Notes: generated by a model from the sequence alone, not told the origin. A DNA stretch of 64,000 nt from Bradyrhizobium niftali (GCF_004571025.1 NZ_SPQT01000024.1:1-64000), one strand, 5' to 3'; positions 34,126 to 43,211 are shown, numbered from the stretch's first letter. A program made the numbers and translations.

Positions 34126-34136
34126 AATATGGACAA
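34118..34136. promoter_or_regulatory. Probable IclR operator covering the regulator start codon
   Basis: TTGTCCAT and ATGGACAA form a perfect 8-bp inverted repeat with a 3-nt spacer. It covers the ATG of the IclR gene and lies 118 bp upstream of the divergent operon. The location fits autorepression combined with control of the operon. Confidence 0.65.
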
Positions 34137-34253
34137 GAACGCCACAATTCACTCGACAGGTAAAGCGCACATCTGGAGATTGCGCGGCGATCGAGCGCCG
34201 TGCGCAACGTCAAGGCGTTCGAAGTGAATTGGAAGCGCCGCCGGGAGGTTAAC

Positions 34254-35219
34254 ATGAGATTAATCGCGATTGCCATAGCTGCTGCAGCCGCAATGCTGGC
34301 CGGACCCGCGGCGGCCCAGCAATGGCCGGCGCGCAGCGTCAAGCTGATCGTGCCCTATCCGGCTGGCGGCAATGTCGACAGCGCCGCGCGCATCATCGCC
34401 GACAAGCTCCAGGAAAAGCTCGGCCAGCCCTTCATCATCGAGAACAAGGCCGGCGCCGGCGGCATGATCGCGGGCGAGGCTTTCGCGAAATCGGCGCCCG
34501 ACGGCTACACGTTGTTCGTCGGCGCCAACGGCCCCGTGCTGTTCGCGACCGAGATCAACAAGCGGGATGCCTATAGCTGGAAGAAGGATTTTCTCCCGAT
34601 CTCGACCATCTCGATGACGCCGCTGGTGCTCGAGGTGCATCCCTCCGTGCAGGCCAACAATTTCAAGGAATTCATCGACCTCGCCAAGCGCGAGCCTGGC
34701 AAGCTGACGATGGCTTCGCCCGGCCCCGGCACCACCAACCATCTGCTCAGCGAGCTGATGCAGTCCAGCCTCGAGCTGCAATGGGTCACCGCGCACTACC
34801 GCGGCAACGCGCCGGCCATCAACGATCTGCTCGGCGGGCAGGTGCAGTTCGCGTTCGACCAGCTCACGGTCAGCCTCCAGCACATCAAGGCCGGCCTGTT
34901 CCGCGCGCTCGCGGTCACCAGCCCGCACCGGCTGAAGTCGCTGCCTGACGTCCCGACCTTTGCCGAGCTCGGCTACAAGGATTTCGACGGCCAGACCTTT
35001 ACGGGCCTGTTCGCGCCCGCGGGCACACCGGCGCCTGTGGTCGACAAGCTGCACGAGACGCTGGTTGCGATCCTGAAAGACCCCGGCGTGATCGACAAGT
35101 TCGAGAAGCTCGGCGGAGAATCCACCCCGATGACGCCGGTCGAGTTCAGGGCCTATCTCGAGCGCGAGGACGCCAAGTGGATTCCGGTCGTGCGCAAGGC
35201 CAACATCAAGGCGGACTGA
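34254..35219 (+). CDS. Tripartite tricarboxylate-type (Bug family) substrate-binding protein
   Basis: A 321-residue periplasmic solute receptor of the Bug/TctC family. The signal peptide (MRLIAIAIAAAAAMLAGPAA) ends near AAAQQW. WPARSVKLIVPYPAGGNVDS at 23-42 is the family start; ENKAGAGGMIAGEAFAKSAP and GYTLFVGANGP follow. No TctAB membrane partners are nearby, which is common for Bug proteins. A good ribosome site (GGGAGG) precedes the ATG. It is the first gene of a six-gene catabolic operon. Confidence 0.92.
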   Translation: MRLIAIAIAAAAAMLAGPAAAQQWPARSVKLIVPYPAGGNVDSAARIIADKLQEKLGQPFIIENKAGAGGMIAGEAFAKSAPDGYTLFVGANGPVLFATEINKRDAYSWKKDFLPISTISMTPLVLEVHPSVQANNFKEFIDLAKREPGKLTMASPGPGTTNHLLSELMQSSLELQWVTAHYRGNAPAINDLLGGQVQFAFDQLTVSLQHIKAGLFRALAVTSPHRLKSLPDVPTFAELGYKDFDGQTFTGLFAPAGTPAPVVDKLHETLVAILKDPGVIDKFEKLGGESTPMTPVEFRAYLEREDAKWIPVVRKANIKAD

Positions 35220-35222
35220 GCG

Positions 35223-35840
35223 ATGCGGATCGATCCCAGCGAGCTCGGCGCGGAGCGCATCTACCGGCTGATGACCGGCATCGTGGTGCCGCGCCCGATC
35301 GCCTGGGTGACGAGCCTGTCGCGCTCCGGCGTGCTCAACCTCGCGCCCTTCAGCGCCTTCACCTTCGTCTCGCAGAAGCCGCCGATGCTGGCGATCAGCG
35401 TCGGCCGCAAGGGCGCCGACTACAAGGACACCGCGCACAACATCCTCGATACCGAGGAATACGTCATCCACATCGCCGATACCCCGCTGATGTCCGCGGT
35501 GCACGACAGCTCGATCGAGCATCCGCCCGAAGTCAGCGAGGTCGCCGAGCTCGGCCTCGAAACACTCGCCAGCGAGCGCATCAAGGTGCCGCGGCTCGCG
35601 GCCGCGCCGGTCGCGATGGAATGCGTCTTCCGGCAGTGCCTCGAATTCGGCGACGCCCGCAGCCGGCTGATCGTCGGCGAGGTCGTGATGTTCCACATTC
35701 GCGACGGCCTCGTGGAAAATGGCAAGGTCGAGACCAGGGCGCTCGATCCGATCGCGCGCATCGGCGGTCCCCGCTACGCCCGGCTCGGAGAGATCGTGAC
35801 GCTGAACACCGTGTTCCAGACTCCCAAATCGACCGACTGA
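35223..35840 (+). CDS. Flavin reductase-family protein
   Basis: A 205-residue FMN-binding split-barrel protein of the DIM6/NTAB group. It shows VVPRPIAWVTSLSRSGVLNL near 22 and APFSAFTFVSQKPPMLAISV near 42, which form the flavin pocket. Such proteins supply reduced flavin to monooxygenases or act as reductases themselves. It starts 3 bp past the binding-protein gene. No monooxygenase is adjacent, so the partner is unknown. Confidence 0.88.
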   Translation: MRIDPSELGAERIYRLMTGIVVPRPIAWVTSLSRSGVLNLAPFSAFTFVSQKPPMLAISVGRKGADYKDTAHNILDTEEYVIHIADTPLMSAVHDSSIEHPPEVSEVAELGLETLASERIKVPRLAAAPVAMECVFRQCLEFGDARSRLIVGEVVMFHIRDGLVENGKVETRALDPIARIGGPRYARLGEIVTLNTVFQTPKSTD

Positions 35841-35896
35841 GCGCGCGGCGCATCGCGCCGCCCCTTGTGCCCAAAGACCATTGGAGGAAAACGACA

Positions 35897-36757
35897 ATGC
35901 GACTCCTGAGCTATCTCCTGGACGGCGAGCTTCGCTACGGCGCGGCCGTCGCGGGCGGCGTGGTCGATCTGACCAGGCGGATCGGCCGTGACTTCTCCGA
36001 CGTGAGGGCGCTGATCGCGGCCAATGCGCTGGCGGACGCGCAGGAAGCGATTGCCGATCAGAAGCCGGATTACGCGCTCGATGATCTCGTCCTGCTGCCG
36101 CCGGTGCTGGCGCCAGAGAAGCTCTGGTGCATCGGCGTCAACTACGCCGAGCGCAACGCCGAATATAAGGACAATTCGGACCTGCCCAAATATCCGAGCC
36201 TGTTCGTGCGCAGCATGTCCTCGATGACAGGCTCCGGCCAGCCGCTGGAGAAGCCCACCGTCTCGGATCAGCTCGACTACGAAGGCGAGCTCGTCATCGT
36301 GATCGGGCAGGGCGGCCGTCACATCCCGCGCGAGAGGGCGTGGTCGCACATCTTCGGCATGACGCTGTGCAACGAGGGTACGATCCGCGACTGGCTGCGC
36401 CACGGCAAGTTCAACGTCACCCAAGGCAAGAACTTCGACCGCTCCGGCAGCATCGGCCCGTGGATCGTCACGGCCGACGAGCTCGATCCGCGCGGGCCTC
36501 ATGACATCATCACGCGCGTCAACGGCGAGGTGCGGCAGCAGGACACCACCGAGCGGCTGATGTTCCCGTTCGATTTCCTGATCTCCTATCTCTCCACTTT
36601 CGCCACTCTGAAGCCCGGCGACATGATCGTGACGGGCACGCCGACCGGGGCGGGCGCGCGCTTCGATCCGCCGCGCTGGCTGAAAGCCGGCGACGTCGTC
36701 GAGGTCGAGTCGAGCCGCATCGGCGTGCTGCGCAACACCGTGGCCGCGGAGCAATAG
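35897..36757 (+). CDS. Fumarylacetoacetate hydrolase-family protein
   Basis: A 286-residue FAH-fold enzyme. It opens MRLLSYLLDGELRYGAAVAG, and contains WCIGVNYAERNAEY near 77-90, the metal-binding LDYEGELVIVIG with Glu129 and Glu131, and SGSIGPWIVTADELDP near 191. The C-terminal GDMIVTGTPTGAGARFDPP is characteristic. The family hydrolyses or decarboxylates acylpyruvates in aromatic ring breakdown. A GGAGG ribosome site precedes the ATG. The next gene encodes a hydratase, which supports a lower meta-type pathway. Confidence 0.92.
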   Translation: MRLLSYLLDGELRYGAAVAGGVVDLTRRIGRDFSDVRALIAANALADAQEAIADQKPDYALDDLVLLPPVLAPEKLWCIGVNYAERNAEYKDNSDLPKYPSLFVRSMSSMTGSGQPLEKPTVSDQLDYEGELVIVIGQGGRHIPRERAWSHIFGMTLCNEGTIRDWLRHGKFNVTQGKNFDRSGSIGPWIVTADELDPRGPHDIITRVNGEVRQQDTTERLMFPFDFLISYLSTFATLKPGDMIVTGTPTGAGARFDPPRWLKAGDVVEVESSRIGVLRNTVAAEQ

Positions 36758-36760
36758 ACC

Positions 36761-37564
36761 ATGCTGGATGCCGCCACGATCGAACGCCTTGCCGCGCGCC
36801 TGGACGAGGCCGAGCGCACCAAGGCGCTGATCCCGATGTTCTCGAAAGAGTATCCCGGCCTCACGATCGAGGACGCCTACGCCATCCAGCGCGCCTGGAC
36901 AAAACTCCAGCTCGGCCGCGGCCGCGTCGTCAAGGGCCACAAGATCGGCCTGACCTCGAAGGCGATGCAGAACGCGGTCGGCATCTCCGAGCCCGATTAC
37001 GGCGTGCTGTTCGCCGACATGTTCTATGCCGACGCGACGCCCATCCCGTTCGACCGCTTTCACGCGCCACGGATCGAGGTCGAGCTCGCCTTCGTGCTGA
37101 AGGCGCCGCTGCGCGGGCCCGACTGCACCATCTTCGACGTGCTCAACGCCACCGACTACGTGACGCCGGCGCTGGAGATTCTGGAGACGCGGATGCACCG
37201 CGTCGATCCTGAAACGGGCAAGACGCGAAAGGTCATGGACACGATCTCGGACAACGCGGCGAATGCCGCGCTGGTGCTCGGCGGCCGGCCGTTCCGCCCG
37301 ATGGATGCGGATCTGCGCTGGATCGGCGCGCTCCTGTTCCGCAACGGCGAGGTCGAGGAGACCGGGCTTGCCGCCGGCGTGCTCAACCACCCCGCCAATG
37401 GCATCGCCTGGCTCGCCAATCGCCTCGCGCCGCATGACGAATATCTTAAGGCCGGCGAGGTGGTGCTGGCGGGATCGTTCACGCGTCCGGTGGACATCCG
37501 CCGCGGCGATACCTTCCACGCCGACTACGGCGCGTTCGGCTCGGTGTCGTGCCAGTTCGTCTGA
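36761..37564 (+). CDS. 2-oxo-alkenoate hydratase (HpaH/MhpD-like)
   Basis: A 267-residue hydratase of the 2-keto-4-pentenoate / 2-oxo-hept-4-ene-1,7-dioate hydratase type, structurally related to FAH proteins. Signs are GLTIEDAYAIQRAWTKLQ near 28, GHKIGLTSKAMQNAVGISEP near 51 and RIEVELAFVLKAPL near 94. The C-terminal VVLAGSFTRPVDIRRGDTFH matches HpaH-like enzymes. It adds water to a ring-cleavage product. It begins 3 bp past the FAH gene. Confidence 0.9.
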   Translation: MLDAATIERLAARLDEAERTKALIPMFSKEYPGLTIEDAYAIQRAWTKLQLGRGRVVKGHKIGLTSKAMQNAVGISEPDYGVLFADMFYADATPIPFDRFHAPRIEVELAFVLKAPLRGPDCTIFDVLNATDYVTPALEILETRMHRVDPETGKTRKVMDTISDNAANAALVLGGRPFRPMDADLRWIGALLFRNGEVEETGLAAGVLNHPANGIAWLANRLAPHDEYLKAGEVVLAGSFTRPVDIRRGDTFHADYGAFGSVSCQFV

Positions 37565-37589
37565 ACCAACACATATGAGGGAGCGCACC

Positions 37590-37973
37590 ATGACACGGCG
37601 CAAGAGCATCCATATCGGCGGCTTCAAGCACGCCAACCCGATTCCGAACGCCTGCCGCATCGGCAATCTCGTGATGTCGGGCGTCATCCTCGGCCGCGAT
37701 GCGGCCGGCGCCATGCCCGAGAGCTTGGACGCGCAATGCGCCAACATGTTCGCGCACATGAAGGCGACGGTGGAGGCGGCCGGCGGCACCACCGACGACA
37801 TCATCAAGATGACGGTGTGGCTGAAGGACCGCTCGCAGCGCGGGCCCGTGAATGTCGAGTGGCTGAAGATGTTTCCCGACGAGCATTCGCGCCCGGCGCG
37901 CCACGCGCTGCCGATGGACAACATGGACGGCGGCGCGCTGGTGCAGTGCGACTTCACCGCCGTGATCGACTGA
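37590..37973 (+). CDS. RidA family protein
   Basis: A 127-residue YjgF/YER057c/UK114-type protein, trimeric in known relatives, that deaminates reactive enamines or imines or processes carbonyl intermediates. The IPNACRIGNLVMSGVILGRD start and the AHMKATVEAAGGTTDDIIKM and MTVWLKD blocks are clear. The Arg normally found in the active site appears in HSRPARHALPM near 100. Its place in the operon suggests it handles an amino- or oxo-intermediate. Confidence 0.87.
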   Translation: MTRRKSIHIGGFKHANPIPNACRIGNLVMSGVILGRDAAGAMPESLDAQCANMFAHMKATVEAAGGTTDDIIKMTVWLKDRSQRGPVNVEWLKMFPDEHSRPARHALPMDNMDGGALVQCDFTAVID

Positions 37974-37985
37974 AGGAGCATTCGC

Positions 37986-38861
37986 ATGCCGACCTATCTG
38001 CCGTTCGACCCGAACCCGCGTCGCCCGGTCAAGGCGCCGCCACGGAGAACCATCGACAGCCAGTTTCACGTGCTGGGCCCCATCGACAAATATCCGGAGC
38101 GCCCCGGTGCGGCCTATCGGATGCCGACCGCGACCTGGGAAGCGGCGCTTTGGATGCACAAGGCGCTCGGCATCGAGCGCGGCATCATCGTGCAGACCAC
38201 GACCTATGGCGCCGATCATTCCGTCGTGCTCGACGGCCTCGCCGCGATGGGCCCGAATTATCGCGGCTGCGCCAATGCGCTGGTGTTCGCGGAGGCGAGC
38301 GACGCCTATCTCTCCAAGCTCCACGACGCCGGCGTGCGCGGCGCGCGCTTCAGCTTCCGCCAGGAGCTCGGCGCGGTGCTGTCGGATGCCGATTTCGCCC
38401 GCGCCATCGCCCGCATTCGCGAGCTCGGCTGGTACGTCAAGATCCAGCCGGAGAAGGACGGCATCGTCTCCAGTGTCGCCAAGTACGAGAATCTCGACGT
38501 GCCCGTCCTGATCGACCACATGGCGCGCCCCGATCCGCAAGCCGGCAGGAACGATCCGAACCTGCGCAAGATGCTGGAGCTGCTCGCCAGGGGCAATTTC
38601 TGGGTCATGCTGTCGCTCGGCGAGAAGACCTCGAAGGCCGGCCCGCCCTACGACGACGTGATCCCGATCGCGCGCGCCTATATCGAGGCGGCCGTCGACC
38701 GCTGCGTCTGGGCCAGCGACTGGCCGCATCCGGTCTCCGTCAAGCAGCCGCCGAACGACGCGGACCTGCTCGAGCTGATGTACCGCTACGCGCCCGATGA
38801 GGCGACGCTGGAGAAGATTCTGGTGCACAATCCGGTAAAGCTGTTCGGCTTTGCCGACTGA
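37986..38861 (+). CDS. Amidohydrolase-family protein (LigI/PDC lactonase-like)
   Basis: A 291-residue TIM-barrel amidohydrolase of the 2-pyrone-4,6-dicarboxylate lactonase-like type. The first strand reads TIDSQFHVLGP at residues 22-32, where relatives have a His-x-His; the first His is Gln here. VPVLIDHMARPDPQAG near 174 and CVWASDWPHPVSVKQP near 240 carry the later His and the catalytic Asp. The family hydrolyses lactones or decarboxylates ring fragments. It is the last gene of the operon. Confidence 0.88.
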   Translation: MPTYLPFDPNPRRPVKAPPRRTIDSQFHVLGPIDKYPERPGAAYRMPTATWEAALWMHKALGIERGIIVQTTTYGADHSVVLDGLAAMGPNYRGCANALVFAEASDAYLSKLHDAGVRGARFSFRQELGAVLSDADFARAIARIRELGWYVKIQPEKDGIVSSVAKYENLDVPVLIDHMARPDPQAGRNDPNLRKMLELLARGNFWVMLSLGEKTSKAGPPYDDVIPIARAYIEAAVDRCVWASDWPHPVSVKQPPNDADLLELMYRYAPDEATLEKILVHNPVKLFGFAD

Positions 38862-38892
38862 TCGGCTCCGGTCGCGATCGGGCCATTCACGC

Positions 38893-39621
38893 TCAGGGCG
38901 AGATGATCCGGTCGCGCATGGCGATCATCACGGCCTGAGTGCGGGTGGCTGCGCCGAGCTTCTTGCAGCAGCTCTTGATGTGCGCCTTCACGGTGCGTAC
39001 CGTAATGGTCAAGGCGTCGGCGATCTCGTCGCTGGATCGCCCGACGGCCGCGAGCGTCAGCACCTCGCGCTCACGCGAGGACAGTACGAGCTGCGGAGCC
39101 TCGGGCAGGCCGCGCAGCTTCAGCACCCGGTCGAAGGCGTAAAGCGCCATGAGGTGGAGCGCGGGGAGATCGCGCTCCGGCAGATCGATCTCGGCGCCGC
39201 CGAACCACACCTGGCCGGTGCGGCCCGCTGGCGAGATGACCGGGATCACCACGCCATCCACCATGCCGAAGTCGCGGGCGCGTCGCACGAGTTCGACGGC
39301 GCGCGGCTCCCGTTCCGGATCGTACGGCGCTTCCCTGAACCAGCGGAACGGCTGAAGCGTTGTCCTGCAATAACGCAGCGCGGGATCGTGCCACACATAC
39401 TGCGCCTCGGAATACATATCGAGAAAGCCGGCCGGCAGCCGTTCGGCGAGAACGGCCTCGCGCGGCACTTCGGTCGACAGCGGGGCGACATAGGAAGTGC
39501 AGTAATAGTCGAAGCCGTGCTGGCCGAGCGTGCGGCTCATCGCATCCAGAATGCTCGCGACATCAGGAAGCTGCCGCACCGTCTCGACGAAATCGAATGC
39601 TCGACTGCGGACCACGTCCAT
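38893..39621 (-). CDS. LuxR-type quorum-sensing regulator without adjacent synthase (LuxR solo)
   Basis: A 242-residue protein with an N-terminal acyl-homoserine-lactone-binding domain and a C-terminal LuxR helix-turn-helix (LSSREREVLTLAAVGRSSDE; IADALTITVRTVKAHIKSCC). Of the five lactone-pocket residues known from TraR, Tyr70, Asp79, Trp94 and Gly119 are conserved while the first Trp is Phe66. No luxI-type synthase is in the window. It may sense the cell's own signals, signals of other bacteria, or plant aroyl compounds. Confidence 0.9.
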   Translation of the reverse strand: MDVVRSRAFDFVETVRQLPDVASILDAMSRTLGQHGFDYYCTSYVAPLSTEVPREAVLAERLPAGFLDMYSEAQYVWHDPALRYCRTTLQPFRWFREAPYDPEREPRAVELVRRARDFGMVDGVVIPVISPAGRTGQVWFGGAEIDLPERDLPALHLMALYAFDRVLKLRGLPEAPQLVLSSREREVLTLAAVGRSSDEIADALTITVRTVKAHIKSCCKKLGAATRTQAVMIAMRDRIISP

Positions 39622-39762
39622 CGGCGGCCTACGATCAGGATTTGAGGGATCGGCGCTACGCTACCCTTCCAGGCATCGAGTGTAGGACGTCGAGACCGTA
39701 ACTGCAATCTGCGCGAATTTGCCGCGCTCTGGAGGGCATCGCCGACGTCCGGCCCGGTGCGA

Positions 39763-40770
<1,008 letters not shown>

Positions 40771-40952
40771 GCGTCGGGGTCCGAATGGAGGGAGATATGC
40801 GGCGGAAGCCACATGTAGTGCTGTCCAGGTCCGAATGTTAGCGCCGCACGGTCCCCCAGATACGGACGCAACGATGCCATTCGGAATTGTCGTGGGTGAC
40901 CGGCGAACTGCCCAGATTGCGCTTTTTGACCCAGCGGACTTTCAGCGCAGGT

Positions 40953-40966
40953 TTGACTTACGTCAA
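40953..40966. promoter_or_regulatory. FixK-type palindrome upstream of a small gene
   Basis: TTGAC-TTAC-GTCAA is a perfect palindrome fitting the looser FixK2 pattern TTG(A/C)-N6-(T/G)CAA. It lies 69 bp upstream of the 58-residue gene at 41035. A CRP/FNR-family activator is plausible. Confidence 0.5.
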
Positions 40967-41034
40967 CATTCAAGACTTGGCTTCATTTTCACTTCCGACA
41001 TTGGTTGCTTCGATTCCCTTTCTGGAGAGGTATG

Positions 41035-41211
41035 ATGGCCGATCCGACCAAGCTCTCGGTTGAGAAAGCGCTCGAAAAGATACGTCAGCGCGACGAGCCG
41101 AAATCAGGGAATTCACGCCTTGATGAAAAAACTGACGCTCTCAATGAAGAGATAAAACGTATGAGGGCACAAAGGCTCCGCCTTGAACGACAACAGGGCA
41201 AGCGTGGCTGA
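41035..41211 (+). CDS. Small coiled-coil protein of unknown function
   Basis: A 58-residue highly charged protein (MADPTKLSVEKALEKIRQRD; DEKTDALNEEIKRMRAQRLR), almost entirely helical with heptad-like spacing. It has no signal peptide. The GGAGAGG ribosome site is better spaced to the second ATG (41035) than to the one at 41032. A FixK-type palindrome upstream suggests induction at low oxygen. It resembles small conserved Bradyrhizobium hypotheticals. Confidence 0.65.
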   Translation: MADPTKLSVEKALEKIRQRDEPKSGNSRLDEKTDALNEEIKRMRAQRLRLERQQGKRG

Positions 41212-41218
41212 ATAGCAC

Positions 41219-41303
41219 GTAGGGTAGAGCACTTGCGAAACCCATCATGTTTCGTCATCGAGCAAGGCCTCGATGGGTTTCGCTTCGCTCTACCCATCCC
41301 ACG
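41219..41303. repeat. Palindromic repeat, 'GTAGGGTAGAGC' type (R5-like)
   Basis: GTAGGGTAGAGC...GCGAAACCCATC and its inverted partner GATGGGTTTCGCTTCGCTCTACCC surround an inner CGAGCAAGGCCTCG. It is a nested palindrome like the one at 29013, and closes the small gene's transcription unit. Confidence 0.6.
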
Positions 41304-41440
41304 GAGCTGTCTGAGCGGCCCGCGCCTCCGTTCACAACACTGTTATTGCGACCTGTTGCGCCCTTTGTCCCAACTGGGCGTTCGGTGCCTGTTGTTGTAC
41401 CCTTGCCGGAGCCATTGTACGGGCGCCAGGAGGAATGGAC

Positions 41441-41944
41441 ATGACCATGGTCGTACTCAACCGCCGCAACCTCCTCGCCGTCGGCGGCTCCGTCCTGGCA
41501 ACCGGGGTTTTGGCAAGCGGGGTTCCCGGACTCCTGTTGCCGGCCCGCGCGGACGGCCTCGCACCGACCGAGTCGATGTCGGGCGGGGCGAACAACTACC
41601 GCAAGGGCGCGGCGATCGTGGACCGGATCGGCAAGGGCGGCTTCTGGATGAGCGGCACCGTCCGCCGCGCCGGCGACGGGGCTCCACTCGCCGGGCAGCG
41701 CATCCAGATCTGGGCGCACACGACCGAAGGGCAGGAGCACGAGCCGCAGAGTCATGGCGCCACGCTCACCGACAAGGACGGCAAGTTCCGGCTCGAGATG
41801 CCGCAGATCATTCCCATCTTCGGCCAGCCGCATGGTCACCTCGCCTATGACAGCGGCGAGTTCAAAACCGTCTTTTTGCGGCCGGTGATGCGGAGCGCAA
41901 AGGAAACCAGCCTGGAAGCGCATTTCGTCCTTCAGCCGGCCTGA
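41441..41944 (+). CDS. Tat-exported intradiol dioxygenase-fold protein
   Basis: A 167-residue protein with a twin-arginine signal (VVLNRRNLLAVGGSVLATGV) cleaved near residue 38. The body matches the core of intradiol ring-cleavage dioxygenases: GAPLAGQRIQIWAHTTEG near 80-97, TLTDKDGKFRLEMPQIIP near 109 and GQPHGHLAYDSG near 129. The two His of PHGH fit the iron ligands, but the two Tyr ligands of catechol dioxygenases are not evident. Export as a folded metalloprotein is likely. A GGAGG motif precedes the ATG by 6 nt. It pairs with the membrane gene 5 bp downstream. Confidence 0.75.
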   Translation: MTMVVLNRRNLLAVGGSVLATGVLASGVPGLLLPARADGLAPTESMSGGANNYRKGAAIVDRIGKGGFWMSGTVRRAGDGAPLAGQRIQIWAHTTEGQEHEPQSHGATLTDKDGKFRLEMPQIIPIFGQPHGHLAYDSGEFKTVFLRPVMRSAKETSLEAHFVLQPA

Positions 41945-41949
41945 CCGCG

Positions 41950-42594
41950 TTGCAAAAGAAGGGGTGGAGATCGGCCCGGGCGCCCCTGATCTGGGTCGCC
42001 CTTGCTTTGGCCATCGGCGTGCCGATCGCCAAGGCAGCGGGAAGCGAGCAGCTCGCGTGGCGCGGTCCGGTCTACATCCTCGCCGGATTTGCGGGGATCG
42101 TCGCCCTCGGTCTCGTATTGGTTCAGCCCCTGCTGATTGGCGGATACCTGCCGGGACTGTCGGCCTATCGCGGACGGCGTGCCCATCACTGGATCGGCGG
42201 CGCGCTTGCTGTTGCGGTGGTGATCCACGTCGCCGGCCTCTGGATCACGAGCCCGCCCGACATGATCGACGCGCTGACCTTCTCATCGCCGACGCCGTTC
42301 TCTCCCTTTGGCGTGACCGCCATGTGGGCCATCTTCATTGTTGCGCTTCTGGCCGCGCTGCGCCGGCGATTGGGACTGCGACTGCGAACGTGGCGCCTGA
42401 TTCATGTGCCTCTCGCGATCGTCATCGTCGCCGGCAGCGTGGTCCATTGCCTGCTGATCGAGGGGACGATGGAGACGATCTCGAAGGCGGCGCTCTGCGC
42501 GCTCGTCCTCGCGGCAACCGTGAAAGTCATGGTTGACCTGCAGGTGTGGCGAAGGCGAAGGACGCTGCGCGGCGAGAGCATTGCGCCGCAGTAG
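41950..42594 (+). CDS. Ferric-reductase-like transmembrane haem protein
   Basis: A 214-residue inner-membrane protein with about six hydrophobic helices. Paired His in RAHHWIGGALAVAVVIHVAG near 77-96 and WRLIHVPLAIVIVAGSVVHC near 140-159 match the bis-His b-haem sites of the ferric-reductase-like/MsrQ group. The start appears to be TTG, since no ATG lies at the N-terminus. It follows the Tat-exported protein by 5 bp and may supply it with electrons. The flavin-binding half of true ferric reductases is missing. Confidence 0.8.
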   Translation: MQKKGWRSARAPLIWVALALAIGVPIAKAAGSEQLAWRGPVYILAGFAGIVALGLVLVQPLLIGGYLPGLSAYRGRRAHHWIGGALAVAVVIHVAGLWITSPPDMIDALTFSSPTPFSPFGVTAMWAIFIVALLAALRRRLGLRLRTWRLIHVPLAIVIVAGSVVHCLLIEGTMETISKAALCALVLAATVKVMVDLQVWRRRRTLRGESIAPQ

Positions 42595-42722
42595 GCTACG
42601 CGCGATTGATCGCGATTTACAGACGTCTTTATTCAAGCACGTTGATTCAAGCACGTTGGGCGTCGTCATCGCCTGTGTGCGCTCTGCTTGCCGCAGATCG
42701 CGACGCGGCGTATCCTTTTGCG

Positions 42723-43211
42723 ATGGTTGTCAGTGCTCCCGAGCTGAAAGCGTTCCTGCTCGCGACGCCGTTCTTCGGCGGTCTCCCGGACCCAAGCCTC
42801 GACCTCCTGATTTCGATGCTGGTCGAGCGCCGCTTTGACGCCGGTGCGACCGTCGTGGCGGAAGGCGAGCCGGGACGCTCGATGTTCATCGTCAAATCCG
42901 GTCGGCTGGCGGTGAGCAAACGGGCGAATTCGGGGAGCGTCATCCCGATTTCCATTCTGGAGCCCGGCGACTTCTTTGGTGAGATGTCGCTGATTGAAAT
43001 GCAAAATCGCTCCGCCACGGTGCTCGCGGAGAGCCCGACGGTGCTGTACGAGCTGACGGCGCAAAAGCTCTACGCGTGCTACAAGGCGGATATCCACGCC
43101 TATGTGATTGTCCTGCAGAACATCAATCGCGAGCTTTGCCGGCGGCTGCGCCGCTCCGACGATCGCCTCACCGGACACGAGGTGGGCGAAGAGGAACCCT
43201 CTGCGCGATGA
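42723..43211 (+). CDS. Stand-alone cyclic-nucleotide-binding-domain protein
   Basis: A 162-residue protein that is essentially one CRP-like cyclic-nucleotide-binding domain: VVAEGEPGRSMFIVKSGRLA near 44, and a phosphate-binding cassette FGEMSLIEMQNRSATVL near 87 with Glu and Arg in place, so nucleotide binding is possible. A C-helix follows (QNINRELCRRLRRSDDRL), but no helix-turn-helix or enzyme domain does. It may be a regulatory partner or a truncated CRP. It is transcribed toward the caspase-like cluster. Confidence 0.82.
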   Translation: MVVSAPELKAFLLATPFFGGLPDPSLDLLISMLVERRFDAGATVVAEGEPGRSMFIVKSGRLAVSKRANSGSVIPISILEPGDFFGEMSLIEMQNRSATVLAESPTVLYELTAQKLYACYKADIHAYVIVLQNINRELCRRLRRSDDRLTGHEVGEEEPSAR

